Positions 44,723-55,255 of a stretch of DNA of 64,000 bases are shown piece after piece (positions within the stretch are counted from its first letter, which is position 1; each line of letters begins with the position of its first letter). This DNA is from Branchiostoma floridae. Taxonomy: Eukaryota > Chordata > Leptocardii > Amphioxiformes > Branchiostomatidae. The notes beneath the pieces were generated by a model. That model did no database searches. It was not told where the DNA came from and saw nothing but the letters and a program-made list of their open reading frames with translations. The stretch lies in the NCBI RefSeq assembly GCF_000003815.2, contig NC_049992.1, forward strand, positions 6,902,558 through 6,966,557, read 5' to 3'. Made by a program: the position numbers and the translations under genes.

Positions 44723-47700
44723 TGTTGCGGTACCAGATCGCAAAACGCTGCTCGCAAAATTGCCTCGTCCAGTTGCTTCAGGCAGTATTCACGGGCAAAA
44801 TTGTTTTCCCGAAGAAGTGTCTCCGATAAAAACGGCACCTTTCTCCTCCAGTTGAGCCTCTGGCTTAGGCCAAGTCAAATGGCGATCTACCGTGAATGAT
44901 GCAGTCCTAAGATAGGTGCTTATAGCATGTCCCACGGCTACTCCGTTTTTCTGGCTACGGACGAAGTGCTAGAAACGAAGATATGGCGACGTCGTCGTAT
45001 AGAGCTGTCTACGAGATCTAGCGGAAATGATACCTCGTTCCACGAGTCGGTATCGACGATGAGCGGCGGTCCCTCGCCGGTAGGAGCTCGCCCAGACGCC
45101 GCCGGAAAATTAACGAGGCAATACTTGGCCCCAACAGCATCGTCGGCTATTCTGGTATTGCTTATAACAACAAATGGTTCTGCAGTGCGCAGGCTCAGGC
45201 TATCTGGAACGCGTAGCGAAGCAGTCAATCAAGGAGCAATGCATTTCGCTCATCCAGCCCCGAGGGCATCCATGTTAACTTTTTTCAAGGAGAGGCAATG
45301 GCGTTGAAAATGCGGGAGGAGATTCTGACCCAGAAAATGAGGCTTCAAGTGCATTGATACATACCCTGGCTTCTGGGCACACGGAAATCAATAGAAGAAA
45401 ATGGGGTTCGAATTCATTATAATAGGCGTCTGGAGAATTACTGTACCTTGTTTCCAGAGAAGACAAATTATGAGAATGCTGTTCATTGAATGCAGTGGAA
45501 AATGAAACACATTTTATCAGTCAGTGTACCCACTATGAAACCGAAAGAAACACATTATTTCAAACAGTTGTCACTATTTCACCAAGCTTTTAACACCTAA
45601 GTGATCACCAAAAGACTGTATTTCTACTAAAAGCACAAAACCCCACCATCATACAGAACGTGGGACAGTTCATTAACCACTGCCTTCAAAGAAGAAGTCA
45701 AACCCGACAATAGTATTCATAGCATCATGTATTTGATTAGACACTAGTTTTATGTATTTACCTCTCTTAGTTCTTGATACTGTATATGCAATTAACCCTC
45801 TGGCATGATTTTGCAAATATACATCAATTATGACTATCATTCCTACTCAATGATTCTTTTTCACTTCGTGTGTCCGCTTTAACACGTTTGAGAATTTCTA
45901 GGTGCAGTTGATGGTTTGCAAGTGAAACACGTCTTACACGTACCGAGTTCCTACCTACATGGCCCCGTATACATGTACTTCCCGCTTCATTACATCCCAA
46001 TAACAGCTATAAGCTCGGTCACACTTCAAATTACGAATGCGCGACAACAGGTATTATTATGGATAGTATGTCAATGGTGTGGGGCTCTGACTTGTAAAAC
46101 AGTTCTCGATTGAACAGACAATTGTCTCGATTTGCATGGCAATGTCCAGACGTGTTTTCTTTATGTCTCAGGGGCCTTCACTTTTGACATATTACCCACA
46201 ATTCATGTCGCCACGCATGCGCACTCGGAAGTGTGAAAGAGCTTATTGACTCCCGGCTTTATAATCAAGAGCTACCATGAAAATGTATTTCTTCCTGTGC
46301 ATCATGGCTTTACCCTCGAGAAAGTGGACTCAGCAAAAATAACTGGATTCTAATAAACAAGATAATTTATTTCATAGAATATGTTAAAGTTATGATGTAA
46401 TATTTTCTCTAATCCCATAGAGCTATCGTCAAGATACAACGAGGAAGTTCATGTATAGATTCGTTTGGTTTTTATTGATTCCCAAACGTGCCGCCTGTAT
46501 TTTACAATGGCTGGAATGAAAACAATAAAGAAAAGGCATTACGGTTTATGTATGTAGAATGCCGAGCTGAATAAAGACCTTGACAACCGTAGTCGAAAGG
46601 AATATTGTAAAATGCTCATGCCAAAACAGAACCTAAAGTGGATTATTTCTGGACGAGACCTGGAACAAGAATGTGGAAGTCTGATTCCACCAAATGAAAT
46701 TCGTGGTACGTGTGCCAAACTGTGGTCACTGTTCATTTTTCTTCTTCCCTGTGTATTGAGTAAAAGACATGAAAACCGCAGAATTTACACGATGATAACG
46801 ATTTCTGCAGTTTCTCACATAATGTCTGTTAAAGTCACAGATCATAGAAAGAAGAATTATTAGACTTACACCACATCTGAAGCCACTCAATAGGTTGAAT
46901 ATTCTGGATATGCTGAAGGCTTTATCGACGTCTGGCAAGCTGGAAGGTTACTCTAGCTGAAATACATCGTCATCCATATTCCTTCAGGGGATACCAGCTT
47001 TAAAGGCTAGAAGCTGTACAGTTTTAAAAGTTGAAGTATGGGGATCATTTTCACGTCTATGGTCAAACAGATCTAGACAGCGAACAGATACTCTTTCAGT
47101 GCACTCTTCTGACATGTAAAACATTTCCGATATAACTATCACGACTCTTTTCTACTGGACATTCCACCTGCCAAGAAAATTCCACACACATATAACAGCA
47201 GACATTTGAGAATAAAAATCCTTGCGGCGTCCAAGCGATTAGAGTGAATTGCTCCTTGCTTCGGCGCAGTCATAATGTCTGCCAGTGGGATCAAGAAAGT
47301 ACTGCAGGCGTCTCTGCATACATTCTGTGGAGTAAAACACTTTCCTTGGAGACAAGTCGTTGCATATGATGTAGCAACATTATGTACAAAGTCGGAGTTG
47401 GGAACGAAGAGGCCCGTACTGTCAGTCCCAAGAACATGACGTTCCTTATACTTGTCTTGCCTTGGTCTTATAAGACACCTATTCCACATCTTCGACAGTT
47501 CTTTAATTCCAACGTTCGTATATTCCTTTTTCGAATGTTCTTTTTCGAAGCCTTCCTTCTACTGGTTCCTTGTAGTAATCATGTCTTGTGGTTGAAACTT
47601 CTAGCCTGTATGAGACAAGACTTCAACACGTCACACACTTCTCTTCATCTGTCGTTCTTCTAGTTCCACAGTTTGTCGAAGTGCAGGCACTGTGGAAAGA

Positions 47701-47930
47701 TGCAGGGTAGTGAGCGTTTGTGAATGTTAAATCGTTATGACAATTCAAGTTTTTAAAAATAGGTCAGAGTAACCTATCGTAGCATTGACCATCAACTATC
47801 GAAGAAACGCTGTCATCATGAAATATTTTCAAACTGATATTTACTTCAGCAGTGCCTTGTTCACGTCTAAAAATGTAGTGTGGTGGAAGTACTTTCTTGA
47901 TAAACCAACTCATTTATTTAGATGAGTATT
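44723..47930. other. CpG-rich island with open frames on both strands, then no gene
   Basis: 44927-45307 (plus) and 44938-45228 (minus) are both open in a noticeably CpG-rich block. The minus frame includes SGRAPTGEGPPLIVDTDSWN and a basic IRRRRHIF stretch. Neither matches a family I know. It lies just upstream of the candidate first exon of gene A, so a promoter CpG island is one reading and a decayed transposon another. 45831-47930 shows nothing recognisable. Confidence 0.3.
45745..45830 (+). mobile_element. LINE 3'-tail fragment, near-copy of 54430-54530
   Basis: The stretch acactagttttatgta, then tacctctcttagttcttga, then tatatgcaattaaccctc is repeated almost exactly at 54430-54530. Confidence 0.45.
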
Positions 47931-48205
47931 TCAACCTTCGATTATATTTCTGATGAAGATACCATTGATTTTAGCATCTTTAAGGCATGTAGAAGTCTTA
48001 GAAACTACCGAAGAATCACCTTTCCTTTCCGCTATGAACTTGACATAGTTGGAGGGGAAGAGGCCTATCCTGCCCCGCAGGTAACCCAAGCACCAGCCGC
48101 CATCTTCCCCCTCCAGCACCTCGATGATGTCATCGACCTCCAGGGGCAGTTCGTTCTCTTCCCGGGGTATGTACGTGTATAGGACCTTGGCGTACCTTCT
48201 GCCTG
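47931..48205 (-). CDS. Gene B terminal exon: SH3 domain and extended C-terminus
   Basis: 275 bp of coding sequence, acceptor CTGTAG, phase 1, ending in TGA. SH3 motifs in order: KVLYTY, EENELPLE, DDIIEVLEGEDGG, WCLGYLRGRI, GLFPSNYVKFI. After the domain come about 34 residues rich in Ser/Thr/Lys (from AERKGDSS to NIIEG) with no counterpart in gene A. A minus-strand AATAAA lies at 47913-47918, only 13 bases past the stop, giving a very short 3' UTR if used. The middle of the SH3 (48033-48127) is identical over 95 nucleotides to gene A. Confidence 0.9.
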
Positions 48206-51200
48206 CTACAGGGAACACAAATGGACGTCGTTTATGAAGGTTAGTCATCCAGGTAAACAACGTTCAAATACAATTCAACCTCTATAACGGAAAACGCGGG
48301 GATTTACTTCCCAGCTAAGTGACATAGGGAAATAATTTGACACAGAAGAGTATTTATTATGCTAAACTTTTTTTCCAATTATATGTGGAGAAAGGTCAGA
48401 GTTCTGTAATAAAACACATTATGACGATACTATTACCTTCCCTGGATTAGCATAATCATAACACTTCGTATTTGCTTGATTGATAGAGCACTAACAGAAC
48501 CCATTATCCAGACAAAATTATACACAACATGCCTATAACGTATCTATTACAACACTGAACTAGATAAACATAAAGCCATGGTGAAATCCCGTCCTCGCTT
48601 GCATGCAAATAATTGCATCGTTTCGCCTAATCAGCTCCCATATGCAACATTAAACCCCGGTGCGTAATTGACTCAACTACTTTCATTAGCCAGGTGCGTA
48701 CCGCCGTTCAACGATTCCATCAGACCAGAGGCTTACAAGCAGTTCTGATTTATTTGCCAACGCTTCACAGTCCTAAACACATGCATCACGAAGTAAGGTG
48801 TTGATATCCCAATAAATCTCCCTATACTGAGCACAAAGCTTTCATCCAAGCTTCACACGCCGTGGACTAAAAGATCCCCTCACCTTTTAGCTCGGCAGTT
48901 CTTCTCATGGTGTTGATGCCGGCACGGGCAGCTTTGGATCCCACCGGCTTGGCTACGAGAGGGAAAATTCGGGTTGACATAGACATATGACCTTTCTGCA
49001 GCCTGAGCTTTCGAGATAAGAAGTGCCTTTTAAAGTATAAAAGGCCTAAAGTAAGGTTCAACACTGTTGCCATAATGTGTTTTTGCAAGGTTGTAAAAGA
49101 AAGTGGCATTTTACTGATGGTTCTGTTGCTTTGGACGGTCGATGAGACCCGATAGACAACCCGGGTCCAGTGTTGTTTTCTTCTATTGCTTCGTCGATAT
49201 CTACACTTAGAGAATATATAACCCTTGTTAGTCGAATTTATGTGTGTGCATTTTTCCAATACAGTATTATGAAAGCATCGATAAGATTTTCAGGCTGGGT
49301 CAAATATGTGAAAGATTGGGATACATTGAGCAGTGCAAGTCGTGTTAGGGTTAAACGGCAACCCATGAACAATGAACGATTTTTCCGAAGTTAAATAGTC
49401 TTCATATACCAGGCCACTTAAACAATCCATACAAGCTAGCTTAAGGAAGACCGGCCTTCAATTTGTTGATCTTTTGATCTGGAACTGCATTTGCAAAGCA
49501 TTAGACAACTACACTGACGGTGACAACTGGTAACAAATCTCTTTCTTCTTTTATGTATACTGCCGTCCCTAGCTCTTATGTTACTGGATGTGTACGGTGT
49601 TTTGAATAGACAGTAACTTTATACATAGCAATACATAATGAATTAATCCTTTCGGCGAGTATTTTTGCGTGAGGTTTGAATTTTGACAAAAATAATACCC
49701 ACCGGGTAGTGCAGCGTAAGGGGGCGGTTCACCGTCTTCGTCCCGCTTTGGACTACTTCCTGCGGGCGGATCACGGCGACCCATGTTGTAGTAGAACGCG
49801 AACTTCTTCTTCTCTTTCTCTTTCCGGCGCCTCAGCAGGATGTAGACACACAGACCGACACAGATAATGAGCCAAAGGGCTCCCGCGGTCGCGCCGACTA
49901 TAATTGCCAGCGTCGACGATGGGGTGCCTCTCCGACGGGCTGTAAGAATCCATGGCATAAATGGTCTGAACTTTTCATGATTGAAATTGAACAATTTCAA
50001 TAACAGCTTATTGAGAAGGAAGTGCGCGACTGCTTTCCGAGACAAACTAATCAACAATTGTCGTGATTTTCAATTTTAAATGCCATTTATTATAGTGATT
50101 TTCAGAACAAAGGAGCACCATGACAGTGTACTGATTGATTTCATCTTACTACTTTATGACGTTGATAAATTTGTGCAATTTTATCATTCCGAAATCAACT
50201 GGCATAAAGAGAAAAAGTACAAGACAAGGAATTGTCACTGAAACGTGTGGAGAATAACGATCTCCATGAATTCACATAATCTCTACTTGAAGAAAGAATG
50301 GGCAAGGCCATGGACTAAGCATTTTGGTAATAGGCATAACTAATCAAGAGAACTTCAAAGGTGAACGCCCCCGAGACGTAAACAAAAAGACCTCTGGCCA
50401 TTGTAATGCAAACCACTGACTTGGGCCCTATGCACGACAACAAGTATTGTGGGTAAATGTCAAAGGTGATGGCCCCTGACTAGTCAATAGTTTTTGTCTG
50501 AACCAGGAAGTGTTTTGTTTATGTCTCAAGGGCCTTCAACTTTGATGTGTTACCCACAATACCTGTCGCCGCGCAAGCGTACAAGGAGTGGTAAACCAGT
50601 TTTTTAAGAGCCCTTCACCCTTGACCTTACTCATGCGTACTCAGAGTCGTGAACCTCCTCTTGTTAGGACATTCATCATCATCATTAATCATCCTCTATG
50701 AGGTGCGACAAGTAAAGTTTAACTTCCCGAAAAGTCTGTCTTTAATCGCTGTGAGAAGTCCCAGGCCCTCTAGACCAGTTTCTGACTCAATAAGTTTCTT
50801 CGAAGTTAGCCTTGGGCGACCAACACCTTTCTTACAGAAATCAGGTGTCCAGAACAAGAGTTTTCCAGCAGGCTCTATACTACGAGCCACATGGCCGGCA
50901 AGGAGTAGTCGGGCATGCTTACCCTTAACTGATAGATCCACGGACTTGATGTCGCTCTCCTTCACCCCGTTGTCCGCCGTGCACAGGTACGTGCCCGTGT
51001 CGTTCGTCTGAATGTTCCGCACGGTGACCGAGCATGCGCGCACGTCGTTGGACAGGCGGTGGATCTTGGACGGCATGGCCAGCCCTGCCCGTGTCCACGT
51101 GATGTTGGGAGGGGGGTTCCCGTCCGCCACACACTGTAACGTGACGTCATCCGACACCCAGGCGGTCTGGCTTTTGGAGATGCTGATGATAGAAGCGCGA

Positions 51201-53557
51201 TCTGGGAGTGGATAACCACCGACGTTATGTTAGATTACTTAAAATAGTTTAGCCCCCCCCCCCCCCTCACCAATGAAACAGTCCACGCATGCGGACTGGG
51301 AATTGAGTATGGTTTTACGGACTCATTGTGAATACACATTGTTCTACTACGTCTGTGTGTGTGCTTGATTATTCCCTGGCAGCAGAGGGATAGAAGCCTG
51401 TTTAACATGTTATGCATGGTTTACAAGTACATACTGACTAAGTGTAGAAAACGTGATCAGTAATAAGAAATATGCATTTTGGGTATATTAATGGTCTACA
51501 GAGGTCAACGACCAAACTACGATGAATAGTCACATGATTTATTTAAGGTGTATTCCACTCCAGAAGCGAGTGTTATTTTCTGATAGATGATATTTTGGGG
51601 GGATACAAATGCACCCGACTTTTCGTCAAGCTACCTCATTTGTCTTTTCGACAATAATGCTTTCTAAATCCAAGTACCCCCATTCGGACCCGCTTCTAAT
51701 GTTCTGCGCCGTATACAATACTAGTATTGCCAGCAAAGACGACTTGCATCACACTTTCTAGTTAACGGTAGTCGAGATAAGCTTGACAAAGCAGTCAAGA
51801 GATTTGGGTACTTCAATGTAAGAAGTTGAAAGTAGGTCAACGTAAAATGGCTGCGCCAAAACTGTTTGCATTTCCGACTTCGGGCACAACAGTTTGCTAA
51901 TGGTTGGGTCTCTAAGCTAATGACAGCAATTGAGTGACTATTAGAAGGTACACAAAAACTTGATTCAAGCAGAACTATCTATTCTCCGAGTGAATCATAA
52001 TACCCGCTTCTGGAGTGGAATACCCCTTTAAAAACGCAAGAAATCTATCATCCTTACACAAGACGTCCAGACGTAGCTCCGCCCCTGTCCTCTGCACCAC
52101 GTGCTCCACCGCACACCTGTACGTCCCTGCGTCGGCTCGCGTCACCTTGTTGATGGTCAGAAACGGCGAGTTGGCGTTCCCCTGGTTGTACTTCATGTCC
52201 ATCCCGCTCGTCCTCTCTATGGGAATGCCGTCCTTGAACCAGGCCAGGGACGTGATGTTGGGTTTAGCGTTCCGAACGGTGCACGTCAGCGTCACAGACT
52301 TTCCCCACTCCACTGCGTACGGGTTGGCAGGGCCAACCTCTACTACTGGCGGAACTACATTAGAAGAAAAAACACAAGAATCAGCATGCAATATTGATCA
52401 CAAACAGTAAGGTGTCCCTAATAGATATCCTATGCGATGCTACTGGCTTTGACGTTAAGTCGTACCCATAGGAGAGTGCTAGATCTAGTCGATAAGCTTG
52501 GCATTCAGTTCAAATTTTTCGTGAAAGTTCACCACAACGTTTCATCATCATAAAGGTCGAGTTTTCTGCCATGGGGGACAAAATCATGTATGTTTTTAAA
52601 GTATTGCAAAAAAATATGACCTTTGCTATGTTTTGACGTGTATTTAACCTCTGAATTGCAGCTGACATGCTGGACTGATCTATTAGGACGGGGGTGAAAT
52701 CCCAGTGTCATTGCTATATTGCTGTGAGTTGACCTCTCATTTTTGAACGAAAATTAACATGACAATTCCAGTTTTGCAGCAGTGGTAAAGATTTAAAGGT
52801 GAAAATGTACCTGTGATATGCTTTGGATTAATCGTTATTGAGTGCCTTAACCATGTATGGCATTGGGAATCTTATTTGGTAGTCCCTCCCTTTAGTTAGT
52901 TGCTTGACAGTAGACAAATGCCTGTAACAGACAACAGGCGTGACCCATCAGTTTCCTAGGCAGCTACTGCCGTGGCTGGTTATACTAACGGTCTCCCCTA
53001 AGCCTCCTATATCCCAAATCCCACTGCAATACCTGGTTCTACTACATCGCACGGCTTGTCCCACCTAAACCCTGCATATTTAACTCCCAGGTGGATACAT
53101 TCTTATCTTTTCAAGGACAACCATAATCCCGCTCCCTCCCCGTAACGAGTGTAAAACCTCTATATCGGGGAAAGCCGTGCTGCATATGGAAGGCAGTGAT
53201 CCCTCTCACCCATCAATGTCAGCTGAAGAGAGTCCTCCTGACCGCCAAGCTCCTCCGACATCACCATCAGCACGTAGGTTCCGCCGTCCCCGGGCTTGGT
53301 GGGGTTAATCCTTAGCGAGGCGTGGCCTGTAAGATCGGCTCTGCCCTGGTAGGACTTGTAAGCCTTCCTGACGGAAGACGCCGGGCTGTAGAAGAAGACG
53401 ACAGTTCGCGTGTTCTTGTCCGTGACTTTGGACCACGTGAGGCTGAGGATCTTGTAGCGAGTGTTGTAAGATGCAGGGAGGACAGCGGCTTCACCAAGGA
53501 TGGTACGGACCTCCTTCTGGGTCACCTTCAGTCCGATACCACTCTGCGCTTGTGATC
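47931..53557 (-). CDS. Gene B: paralogous three-Ig transmembrane SH3 receptor (multi-exon)
   Basis: Six minus-strand exons: 53210-53557, 52058-52354, 50923-51201, 49703-49939, 48884-48952 and 47931-48205. All splice sites are GT/AG and all junctions phase 1. The joined frame is open for 501 residues to a TGA stop; the signal-peptide exon was not found. Architecture and exon lengths match gene A exon for exon: cysteine-less V Ig, C2 Ig, I/C2 Ig, transmembrane helix with YYNM/PPPY tail, 23-residue linker, SH3. By eye the V domains are only about 40 percent identical, while the transmembrane-tail and SH3 parts are far closer. Inference: tandem-duplicated receptor whose ligand-binding part has diverged while signalling has been kept. 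It differs from gene A by a longer C-terminus after SH3 and by transposon insertions in its introns. Confidence 0.88.
48884..48952 (-). CDS. Gene B exon: 23-residue basic cytoplasmic linker
   Basis: 69 bp, phase 1-1, acceptor TCGTAG and donor GTGAGG. It encodes AKPVGSKAARAGINTM followed by RRTAELKG. It corresponds exactly in length and phase to gene A exon 32240-32308. The sequence joins PPPYAALP of the preceding exon to the SH3 exon, so the junction reads LPAKPVGSK. No domain was recognised; the basic residues could contact the membrane or a protein partner. Confidence 0.85.
49703..49939 (-). CDS. Gene B exon: transmembrane helix and proximal cytoplasmic tail
   Basis: 237 bp, phase 1-1, acceptor TTACAG and donor GTGGGT. 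Order: short basic stalk (RRGTPSS), transmembrane helix (LAIIVGATAGALWLIICVGL and on), basic stop-transfer RRRKEKEKKK, FAFYYNMGRRDPP, an acidic/lysine spacer (SSPKRDEDGE), and PPPYAALP. The YYNM, PPPY and YxxL (YAAL) motifs are conserved with gene A; the spacer between them is not. Conservation of the short motifs against a diverged spacer supports function for the motifs. Confidence 0.9.
50355..50600. repeat. Inverted-repeat fragments in gene B intron
   Basis: gggtaaatgtcaaaggtgat is complementary to atcaaagttgaaggcc-type sequence at 50530-50565, and a related segment (tatgtctcaggggccttcac) is at 46160-46190. A dispersed repeat of unknown class. Confidence 0.45.
50690..50920 (-). mobile_element. 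LINE (non-LTR) polymerase C-terminal fragment in gene B intron
   Basis: Minus-strand frame encodes HARLLLAGHVARS, a KLLFWTP motif, then KGVGRPRLTSKKLIE and ETGLE. This follows the C-terminal pattern of many LINE ORF2 proteins (R..FAGH, LW/FWTP, GRP, DTG/ETG). It ends in a short ATGATGATG tail near 50673-50690, as expected of a 3' end. It begins about 5 bases after the donor of the third Ig exon, so it is a 5'-truncated insertion in the same orientation as the gene. Confidence 0.75.
50923..51201 (-). CDS. Gene B exon: I/C2-type Ig domain (third Ig)
   Basis: 279 bp, phase 1-1, acceptor TCCCAG and donor GTAAGC. It encodes VTLQCVADGNPPP, NITWTRAG and NDTGTYLCTAD with both disulfide cysteines, the core tryptophan and two sequons. 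The length is identical to gene A. The reading frame does not stop at the donor: it continues in frame into intronic sequence down to 50696, where it encodes a LINE polymerase tail (listed separately). If the intron were retained, the receptor would end there as a three-Ig protein without a membrane anchor. Confidence 0.9.
51543..52031. mobile_element. TTAA-flanked MITE in gene B intron
   Basis: Ends are inverted: TTAAGGTGTATTCCACTCC on the left and GGAGTGGAATACCCCTTTAA on the right, each continuing into cagaagcg / cgcttctg. Both ends abut TTAA, the target duplication of piggyBac-type transposons. No transposase frame. It ends 27 bp from the donor of the C2 exon of gene B. Confidence 0.75.
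52058..52354 (-). CDS. Gene B exon: C2-type Ig domain
   Basis: 297 bp, phase 1-1, acceptor ATGTAG and donor GTAAGG. It starts VPPVVEVGP and has the disulfide cysteines in VTLTCTV and GTYRCAVEH, the core tryptophan in LAWFKDG, and an NIT glycosylation sequon. RNAKPNITSL is shared with gene A. The donor side of this exon lies only 27 bp from the end of a TTAA-flanked inverted-repeat transposon (51543-52031). Confidence 0.9.
53210..53557 (-). CDS. Gene B exon: V-type Ig domain lacking canonical cysteines
   Basis: 348 bp, phase 1-1, acceptor CTTCAG and donor GTGAGA. The mature N-terminus is probably just after QAQS, before GIGL. The B strand reads AAVLPASY (alanine at the cysteine position), the core tryptophan is in LTWSK, GRADLTGHASLRINPT covers the D/E strands, and GGTYVLMVM is the F strand with leucine at the cysteine position. 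Loss of both cysteines is therefore shared by both paralogs and predates the duplication. The GRAD, LRINPT and GTYVL stretches are shared with gene A; the regions between them (BC, C'C'' and FG equivalents) are the most divergent parts of the pair. Confidence 0.85.
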
Positions 53558-54014
53558 CTGAAGAATTAGAGAGAGAGAAATAGTTTATTAGATTTTTTAA
53601 AAAAACTGTTGCAGCACAAGAGCTCAATTGCAATTTTTGTACATTGACCGCTTCACATTAGCGGTATACATACATACATACAACGTATCAAATTCGTCAA
53701 AACTAACGTGTCCGATTCTTAAAACGCTACAAGTTTTCATTGATGAGTCTAACGCAATATGGGAGAGTGCTGTTACTAAACCTGGACGTCCTACATTTGA
53801 ACATGGTGTAGCTGACATTATTTCTTAAAGTTCTGTTGTGGACATCCCCGCGCCGCAATGGGAGCCATAAACTGTATCTGCTAGAGTTCGCAAGAGATAG
53901 AAAACAAAAATTCTGTATATTAGTTGTATATACGTATACGCGGTACACTTCCTTCCTCGAGCTACCGACATCTTGCACACGGCAGTCGTCCCTCAGTAAG
54001 ACATCTGGAGCCGC

Positions 54015-54075
54015 ATAGTTCAAACTTGTAGGATGTATGAGAGAAAGGTGGCAACCTTCTAAAGGATCAACTGAT
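54015..54075. repeat. Short dispersed repeat shared with 55195-55255
   Basis: cttgtaggatgtatgagaga then aaggtggcaaccttctaaag matches 55195-55255 closely. Read on the minus strand both give PLEG.HLSLIHPTSL, so a retroelement protein remnant is possible. Confidence 0.5.
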
Positions 54076-54429
54076 CCTGTGGGAAGAACCTCGCAGTGAG
54101 TGTTAGGGTGAGTGAGCAAGCGAACTATTAACATAGAGACTCAGTGAGTAGATGCCAGCAGCTCTTTGCCCTTGGCTTTCACAAATAAGATGTGCACATT
54201 TCATGTCTTAATGCAAGCCATGGTCACCAGTTGTATTTTGCCAGCCAGTAGGTACCCAAATTATGAGTAATGAGGCTGTTTAACGTGGTCGAGGCACCTC
54301 CTCGAGCACGGGACACCCGTTTTGCGTCCCTCCCGGAAGACGATTTTGTGGAAAGCTTCGTGAGGCTACAGCAATCCGACCGTCCTTGGTTGGGGGTCTT
54401 CTATCCTAGAACTGTCCGGACCGCGCGTT

Positions 54430-54530
54430 GCTTAACACTAGTTTTATGTATCACTCTACTTACCTCTCTTAGTTCTTGAGACGGTATATGCAATTAGCCA
54501 TCTGGCATGATTTTACAAATAAACTACTAT
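54430..54530 (+). mobile_element. LINE 3'-tail fragment, near-copy of 45745-45830
   Basis: Carries acactagttttatgta, tacctctcttagttcttga and tatatgcaattagccatc followed by an A-rich end (acaaataaa). Confidence 0.45.
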
Positions 54531-54645
54531 AAGCTGTTCTTAACTTCCGAGATCGAGGGATCGGGTGTACCATAGATGGGCCATATAAAATTAACAGCAA
54601 ACAATGTAGATATCACGTCCAGTACAAATCCTTCAAAAGACGATG

Positions 54646-54726
54646 AAAATCGGAATTTACGACAAAATCGGGATTTACGACAAAATCGGGATTTGGATTT
54701 ACGACAAAACCGGGATTTACGACAGA
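54646..54726. repeat. ~18-bp tandem repeat
   Basis: About four units of gatttacgacaaaatcgg, one interrupted by an extra gatttg. Confidence 0.85.
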
Positions 54727-55194
54727 AGAGTGACATGAGCCCAGTGGCGGCGGAGGCGACGGCCTGATTGAGTCTAGGTGCATGGTAGGTGAGGATCAAT
54801 ACTACAGGGACAGGGGCAGAAAAATTAATTTGGCGGATGCGTCGCCACTCCTGGTTGTAAGGCACAGGAAGCCACGGGCGTGCAGTCGCGACTGAATAGA
54901 TGGGGAAATAGGAAAGCTGGGGTTCATCTCTGAGGTCACCGCCAGACGAAAATGACTGATTCCGACGGGGAAGCGAATAGTAATCGACAGATTAAACAGC
55001 GGACCGGGTCCTGTGAACAAAGCTGAGGTCAGGACATAATGACAACGGCTGTTGTCTCGGGAGGTACAGCCGCATACAACTCCGCAGAACATGTGGAATC
55101 TTCTCAGGAAAATAAAGTCGTCAACCCTGGTATTTTTTTTTCATTATTCATCCGAGTGGCCGAGGCAAAGCGTGGTACTCTACGATTTGTAAGC

Positions 55195-55255
55195 AAGCTT
55201 GTAGGATGTATCAGAGAAAGGTGGCGGCCTTCTAAAGGATGAACTAATTCTGTGG
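55195..55255. repeat. Short dispersed repeat shared with 54015-54075
   Basis: cttgtaggatgtatcagaga then aaggtggcggccttctaaag. The frame on the minus strand gives VHPLEGRHLSLIHPTSL, nearly the same peptide as the other copy. Confidence 0.5.

Noticed and set aside
49676-49867. Plus-strand ORFs opposite the receptor exons
   Set aside because: Shadow frames of the minus-strand exons, which have domain motifs and matching splice sites.
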